Assembly (NCBI RefSeq): GCF_001562255.1
Contig: NZ_CP014301.1
Location: forward strand, 558,001 to 622,000
Reading direction: 5' to 3'
Length of the DNA stretch: 64,000 bases
Source of the DNA: Bosea sp. PAMC 26642
Lineage (GTDB): Bacteria; Pseudomonadota; Alphaproteobacteria; Rhizobiales; Beijerinckiaceae
The notes beneath the pieces are model-generated. The model was not told where the DNA came from. It searched no databases and was given only the letters and a program-made list of their open reading frames with translations. Below are positions 59,421-64,000 of this stretch, one piece after another. Each line of letters opens with the position of its first letter. Position 1 is the first letter of the stretch. A program made the translations under genes and the position numbers.

Positions 59421-60670
59421 CGGTGGCCATGAAAGACAATCTCGTATCGCGCGACGCAGCCGCCTTCTTCCACCAGAAGGGATCGAGCCCTTGCCTGTCG
59501 GCGCTGCGCGCAGCGGAAGGCATCTGGCTCGAAGACGTCGAGGGGCGGCGCTTCATCGATCTGCACGGCAACACCGCGCACCATATCGGGCATCGTCACC
59601 CGGTGGTGATCGCGGCCTTGAAGCGTCAGCTCGACACGCTGCCTTTCTCGCCACGACGCTTCACCAATGAACCCGCTGTCGCGCTCGCCGAGAAGCTGCT
59701 GGCGTACTGGCCCGGCGCGCGCGCCAAGGTCCTTTTCACGACCGGCGGTTCGGATGCCGTCGAGGTCGCACTGAAGCTTGCGCGCGTTGCGACGGGCCGT
59801 CATGAGACGATCTCGCTCGAAGGCTCCTATCATGGCCATGGCTTTGGGGCCTTCGGGCTTTCGAAAGCCTCAGCCGATCCGCGTCTCGGCCCCTTTCTCC
59901 AAGGCCGGCGGCATGTGACGCCCTATTGGGCGCCGGACGGCGCGCAGCGCATGCTCGCGGAGATGCGCGAAGCCTTCGCGCAGTCACAGTCCGGCATCGC
60001 GGCGGTCGTGGCCGAGCCGATCCGCTCCAACTGCCATGTACCGCCGGATGGGCTCTGGGCCGAGGTGCGCGATCTCTGCAACCGACACGATACGCTACTG
60101 ATCTTCGACGAAATCCCCTCCGGCCTCGGCAAGACCGGCCGCTTCTTCGCCTTCGAACATGTCGGCGCCGTACCCGACGCGGTGGTACTGGGCAAGGCGC
60201 TCGGCGCCGGAGTCTTGCCGATCGCCGCCATCATCGCCGACGCGCGCCTGGATGTCGCGCCTGAGCTCGACCTCGGCCACTACACTCACGAAAAGAACCC
60301 GCTGACCACGCGGGCGGCCCTGACCGCGATCGAGATCATCGAGCGTGATGGCCTGGTGCAACGCGCCGCCGAGCTCGAGCAACGCATCCGGTCGCGCATC
60401 GCCGCTCTCGCGGGTGAAGCCTCCGCCATTGTCGGCGTAAGAGGGCGAGGACTGCTGCTCGCCATCGAGTTCGACCCTGCGGCATTCGGCATGGAACCCG
60501 GGCCGAAATTCGCAGGCCGGTTGGTCTCCACCTGCTTTGAAGCCGGTCTTTCGACGACGTCCAAAGGCCCCGATAGCATCGGCTTTTCTCTGCCCATGAC
60601 CGTGACCGACGCCGAACTCGATCTGTGTTTCGCACGGCTCGAAAAAGTCGCCGGGGCCGCTACGACCTGA
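59417..60670 (+). CDS. pbfA: PLP-dependent class-III aminotransferase-fold enzyme, probable (R)-1-hydroxy-2-aminoethylphosphonate ammonia-lyase
   Basis: 417 residues from ATG 59417 (ATGA overlap with the permease; ATG 59429 also in frame). FTTGGSDAVEVALKLAR (PLP phosphate loop), IFDEIPSGLGKTGRFFAFEH (Asp231 to PLP nitrogen), LGKALGAG with Lys260 as Schiff-base lysine, and YTHEKNPLTTRAAL. The HEKNP segment and the phosphonate-type transporter fit the PbfA subgroup, which removes ammonia from hydroxy-AEP to give phosphonoacetaldehyde. A true class-III transaminase is the alternative. No phnX, phnW or phnA gene is in the window. Confidence 0.7.
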   Translation: MTVAMKDNLVSRDAAAFFHQKGSSPCLSALRAAEGIWLEDVEGRRFIDLHGNTAHHIGHRHPVVIAALKRQLDTLPFSPRRFTNEPAVALAEKLLAYWPGARAKVLFTTGGSDAVEVALKLARVATGRHETISLEGSYHGHGFGAFGLSKASADPRLGPFLQGRRHVTPYWAPDGAQRMLAEMREAFAQSQSGIAAVVAEPIRSNCHVPPDGLWAEVRDLCNRHDTLLIFDEIPSGLGKTGRFFAFEHVGAVPDAVVLGKALGAGVLPIAAIIADARLDVAPELDLGHYTHEKNPLTTRAALTAIEIIERDGLVQRAAELEQRIRSRIAALAGEASAIVGVRGRGLLLAIEFDPAAFGMEPGPKFAGRLVSTCFEAGLSTTSKGPDSIGFSLPMTVTDAELDLCFARLEKVAGAATT

Positions 60671-61257
60671 GTTCGACTGTGCGGGAAGGGCTGGCCCCGC
60701 GCAAATCGATGGAAGCAGCGACGCCTGCCTGGGACGAGGCGCTGGTCGTCGCTGATCACCGTCTCAGCCGGACATCCCGCTCGCTGGATCGCGATCTTTT
60801 GAGGATAGTCCTGACTGGGAACGTCTGCATCGGATATTCGCACGCTGATCAGCCAATGCGGATCGACCCGTGATCGGCTTTTGCGATCATCTAACCGACC
60901 AACTTTATCGCCGATCCACCGTGCTTTCCCGATCCCAAGGTCGCGGACGAACGCCAGGCTTTTGTCACTTTCGAGCTGGCCCGGGAGGTTAATCGCGCTG
61001 GAGCGCCAATCAGAGCGCCCGAAACCGGACGATCCCAACTTCTGCTCTAGGCCAAGCATCGCCCGCCCGCTTCCGGGCGCCATTCGTCATATACCTGACT
61101 AAAGGTCGGCCCCCAGAAAGCGGACATGAAAGCTTGCGACAATTGATAGATTGCGCGTGAAGCGCTTCATAAGATCGGCGCGTCAAACGTGACGGACACA
61201 AACAAAGCAAACCTTGCATAAAAATCGCGCGATAAGGACAGCATCGGTTTGACGCCT
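60671..61257. other. Degenerate gap before IS remnant
   Basis: About 590 bp without a credible gene. Short open frames exist on both strands but lack ribosome sites and recognisable proteins. It may hold worn remains of DNA brought in with the IS3 fragment. Confidence 0.4.
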
Positions 61258-61600
61258 GTCTCCAGCCGGCTCCGACTCACTTCCAGGAGCTGCTGACCGA
61301 GAACGGGGTCACCTGCTCGATGAGCCGATCGGGCAACGTCTGGGACAACGCCGCATGGCGAGCTTATTCGCTGCTTCGCGCGGCCCTTCGGGTTTCCTCG
61401 CTGAAAACGAGCGGATCAGGGGCGAGGTCTAGCGAACGCGCGACGCAGCCAGGGCCGATGTGTTCGATTACGTCGAGAGGTTCTACAACACGATCCGCAG
61501 GCCCTCGACTTGTCGCGCTATCTCAGCCCGGCCGAGTTCGAAAAGAAGGTCGGATTAGCTTAACTCACCGTCCACAGAACCGGCAGGAGGCCACTCCGCT
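61258..61600 (+). pseudogene. IS3-family transposase remnant
   Basis: Pieces of the catalytic domain are spread over three frames: FQELLTENGVTCSMSRSGNVWDNAA, then RTRDAARADVFDYVERFYNTIR, then LSPAEFEKKVGLA and a stop at 61561-61563. An in-frame stop and at least two frameshifts interrupt it. The following CCACAGAACCGGCAGGAGG looks like the IS right end. The 5' half is lost. Non-functional. Confidence 0.75.
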
Positions 61601-61708
61601 GAAGAAACGGTGCGACGCGGACAATGCGGCGCTTCCCGTCAACCGATCGGAAGGCACCTGATCAAGCCGGGTATTGTCGTTCGACTTGGCGCTGCCCACG
61701 TCGAAGGC

Positions 61709-61906
61709 ATGTGGTACGCAATCGCAATCATCGCGACCTCAGCGCTGGCGCTCTGGCTCGCGCTCACCGACAGCGCCATCTGGGCCCTGCCGCTGGTGAT
61801 CATCATCGCCGCTCTGGCGAGGACGATGGTACGCAGCGCGACCGGCAAGGCGATTCGCCCGGCCGATATCGAGCCCCGTCACACGGATGTCAGGCAGGAT
61901 ACCTAG
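61709..61906 (+). CDS. Putative small membrane protein
   Basis: 65 residues: MWYAIAIIATSALALWLALT and IWALPLVIIIAALARTMV give two adjacent hydrophobic helices, followed by a polar tail (KAIRPADIEPRHTDV). The ATG at 61709 has only a weak GAAGGC. Composition fits a real protein; not recognised. Confidence 0.4.
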   Translation: MWYAIAIIATSALALWLALTDSAIWALPLVIIIAALARTMVRSATGKAIRPADIEPRHTDVRQDT

Positions 61907-62226
61907 CGCCTCTCGCATCGGGCCGGCGCTAATCGGACCTCTACACACTTCCTCAGTTTATCCGGCTCCAGGCACAAGCCCCATTGTTGATATATGACGC
62001 TGGACGGCGGCGCGGAGTTTCCGTAGCTTCCTCTGTCAAAGACTTATTCGAGCGGATCAGGCCTGTGCTTTCCCATGCTCGCCCCGAAGGAACTTGGGCG
62101 CCGATATATGAGAGGGCCTGCGGGTGATCGGCAAAGGTCGGTTCCGCAGATGCGCGCCGCCCGGCATCATGCGACGACATTGCGCTGGCGCTGGGATAAC
62201 TGAACGGCTCTCCGGATCGACAGCGA
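61907..62226. other. Gap with no recognised feature
   Basis: 320 bp before the SDR pair; no convincing ORF. It should hold the promoter of the SDR genes, but I cannot point to a clear site. Confidence 0.35.
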
Positions 62227-63000
62227 ATGGGAACGGACAGGATGAAGCTTGCAGATAGGATCGCGATCGTCACAGGCGCCGGATCCGGGATCGGCCATGA
62301 GGCCGCGAAACTCTTCGCCTCGGAAGGCGCGACCGTGATCGTCGCCGACCGTGATCAAGCGTCGGCACAGCGTGTGGCGGCCGAGATCGAGAGCAGTGGC
62401 GGCAGGGCGATCGCCCATCATGTCGATGTCAGTAAGGAAGCCGAGGTCGCGGCGATGATCGAGGCCGTCGTCGCGCAGCATGGCCGGCTCGACATCCTCG
62501 TCAACAATGCCGGCTTCGGCTTCGCCGGAACGGTGGTGACGACGTCCGAGGCCGATTGGGACGCCCTGATGGCAGTCAACGTCAAGGGCGTCTTCTTCGG
62601 CTGCAAGCACGCCATTCCGGTGATGGAGAAGCAGGGCGGAGGCGTCATCGTCAACACGGCTTCCGCCGTGGCCAATGTCGGCATCGCCGAGCGCGCTGCC
62701 TATGTCGCCTCCAAGGGGGCGGTCCAGGCGCTGACCCGGGCCATGGCGATCGACCATGTCGCGGCGAAGATCCGGATCAACTGCGTCGCGCCGGGCACGA
62801 TCGAGTCGCCCTATTTCACCGAGATCCTCAAGGCGCCCAATTCCGCCGAGCTGCGTCGCGGGCTGGAGCAGCGCCAGGCGATGGAGCGGCTTGGCCAGCC
62901 GATCGAGATCGCCCGGGCCATGCTGTTTCTCGCCAGCGACGATTCCTCCTTCTCCACCGGATCGACGCTTACCGCCGATGGCGGCTGGACCGCGCGCTGA
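62227..63000 (+). CDS. SDR-family oxidoreductase (FabG-like) 1
   Basis: 257 residues (ATG 62242 would give 252). Cofactor loop TGAGSGIGHEAA, VADRDQ, NNAGF, active-site Ser in NTASAV, Tyr-x3-Lys in AAYVASKGAV, and the end STLTADGGWTAR: a complete classical SDR. 27 bp before the next SDR, so the two are likely one transcript. Substrate unknown. Confidence 0.9.
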   Translation: MGTDRMKLADRIAIVTGAGSGIGHEAAKLFASEGATVIVADRDQASAQRVAAEIESSGGRAIAHHVDVSKEAEVAAMIEAVVAQHGRLDILVNNAGFGFAGTVVTTSEADWDALMAVNVKGVFFGCKHAIPVMEKQGGGVIVNTASAVANVGIAERAAYVASKGAVQALTRAMAIDHVAAKIRINCVAPGTIESPYFTEILKAPNSAELRRGLEQRQAMERLGQPIEIARAMLFLASDDSSFSTGSTLTADGGWTAR

Positions 63001-63027
63001 CACCATTTTTCGACAGGACAAGACTCG

Positions 63028-63798
63028 ATGTACGGACTTGAAGGGCGCAGGGCGATCGTCACAGGCGCCGCCTATGGCATCGGCAGGGGTATCGTAGCGC
63101 GGCTGCTGGCCGAGGGCTGCGACGTCGGCATCTTCGATCTCGACGGAGCAGCGGCGCAGAAGGCCGCAGCCGAGCTGTCGGCGAAGGGCGGCAAGGTCGC
63201 CTTTGCCGGCGGCGACGTCTCGTCGCGCGCCGCTGTCGAGGCCGGCGTCGGCAAGCTGATGGCGGAACTCGGGCCGATCGATATCCTGGTCAACAATGCC
63301 GGCATCCTCAAGGTCGGCAAGCTGCTCGACATGAGCGAGGCCGACTGGAAGGCGCATTTCGCCGTCAACGTCGATGGGCTCTTCCACATGACGCAGGCGG
63401 TCGCGCCGCAGATGGTCGAGCGGCGCAAAGGCGCGATCGTCAACATCGCCTCCTGGATGGGCAAGTCGGGCGTGGCGTCCTACAGCGCCTATTGTGCCTC
63501 GAAATTCGCGATCATCGGCATCACCCAGTCGCTCGCAACCGAGGTCGGCGAGTACGGCGTGCGCGTCAACGCGGTCGGGCCGGGCCTCATCGTCGACACC
63601 AAGATGCGCGATGAATCCGAGGTCAAGCGCAAGGCCGAAGGGTTGCCGAGCGCCTATGACCGCGCCCAGGCCATCCCGTTGCGCCGGCCGGGCGTCCCCG
63701 AGGACATCGCCAAGGCGGTCGCCTTCCTCGCCTCGGATCAGGCCGACTACATCACCGGCGAGACCATCAGCGTCACCGGCGGCCTCTGGAACGACTGA
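63028..63798 (+). CDS. SDR-family oxidoreductase 2
   Basis: 256 residues. TGAAYGIGRGI, FDLDGA, NNAGI, Ser in NIASWMGKS, Tyr-x3-Lys in YSAYCASKFAI, ends ETISVTGGLWND. All catalytic residues present. Paired with SDR 1 and followed by a likely cupin gene; a small catabolic operon is probable. Confidence 0.9.
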   Translation: MYGLEGRRAIVTGAAYGIGRGIVARLLAEGCDVGIFDLDGAAAQKAAAELSAKGGKVAFAGGDVSSRAAVEAGVGKLMAELGPIDILVNNAGILKVGKLLDMSEADWKAHFAVNVDGLFHMTQAVAPQMVERRKGAIVNIASWMGKSGVASYSAYCASKFAIIGITQSLATEVGEYGVRVNAVGPGLIVDTKMRDESEVKRKAEGLPSAYDRAQAIPLRRPGVPEDIAKAVAFLASDQADYITGETISVTGGLWND

Positions 63799-63909
63799 TA
63801 TCCGGCTGCGACGCTCGCGCTGCGCCGCCTGGCTTCGGCGAGGGTCCGGTCGCCAGCCTTCACCTAATTCACTGCGATACGCCGATCGGCACGACAGAAG
63901 GGGACGATC

Positions 63910-64000
63910 ATGACCATGCTGGATCACAACACGCAGCCGCAGGAAAAATGGCGCGACGGCGTGATGACGCAGATGCGCGTCTCCGCGGTCGTCAAAAGCC
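63910..64000 (+). CDS. Probable cupin-domain protein, 3' cut by window
   Basis: Only 30 codons: MTMLDHNTQPQEKWRDGVM followed by TQMRVSAVVKS. The W-R-x-GV-x-T-x-M-RVSA pattern is the usual start of small cupin proteins found beside SDR genes. The identity rests on this short start. Confidence 0.5.
   Translation, partial: MTMLDHNTQPQEKWRDGVMTQMRVSAVVKS

Noticed and set aside
62167..63927. 586-codon minus-strand frame opposite both SDR genes
   Set aside because: Shadow frame; both SDR genes have complete catalytic motifs on the plus strand.

Overview
The window is about 64 kb of GC-rich DNA from an alphaproteobacterium, most likely a Hyphomicrobiales member close to Bosea or Methylobacterium. 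This rests on the gene families (MucR/Ros regulator, HWE-type kinase, DUF3987, DUF5681, maf/yacG neighbourhood, sigma-EcfG-type promoters GGAAC-N16/17-CGTT) and on codon bias. The genus is inference.

Left chromosomal part (1-14.3 kb): the end of an Atm1-like ABC exporter, a small membrane protein, trans-aconitate methyltransferase on the minus strand, the phosphatidylethanolamine pair psd-pssA, a phasin-like protein, maf, an RDD-rhomboid-TPR fusion protein, an SDR overlapping yacG, tRNA-Phe, and a run of small exported or lipoprotein genes (10.2-13.7 kb), two of which share a Cys-rich C-terminus. Two inverted-repeat units lie beside psd/pssA.

Integrated element (14,367-44,779, about 30.4 kb): inserted in the 3' end of a tRNA-Ser(GCT) gene. 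A 17-bp core is repeated at both ends, a P4-type tyrosine integrase sits at the right end, and paired TACCCCACC arm-type motifs with identical 12-bp spacing lie just inside each end. Its layout is: (i) a leftward operon with two Tat-signal proteins and an S24-like protein carrying Cys in place of Ser, facing a XRE regulator/DUF3102 pair across an operator-like repeat; (ii) a rightward block with two large virion-ejection-like proteins, a DUF5681 protein and four small coupled genes that share an N-terminal RRLxxLE motif; (iii) a tRNA-Gly and a stress/signalling cargo (CspA, HigA-N-like repeat proteins, DUF883-like, PepSY, DUF4337, a general-stress pair behind a sigma-EcfG promoter, a GAF-HWE kinase, a response regulator and an RsbRD-type kinase); (iv) a leftward replication/excision block (DUF3987 primase-associated protein, AlpA-like factor, integrase). 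I see no capsid, portal, terminase large subunit or tail genes, so it is either a decayed prophage or a satellite-like element.

Right chromosomal part (44.8-64 kb): a broken alpha/beta hydrolase gene next to attR; a TetR regulator and an RND efflux operon with two different adaptor lipoproteins, facing a LysR gene across a palindrome; a second LysR gene facing a likely 2-aminoethylphosphonate-type uptake and catabolism operon (binding protein, ATPase, double permease, PbfA-like PLP enzyme); an IS3-family remnant; and two SDR genes followed by the start of a probable cupin gene.
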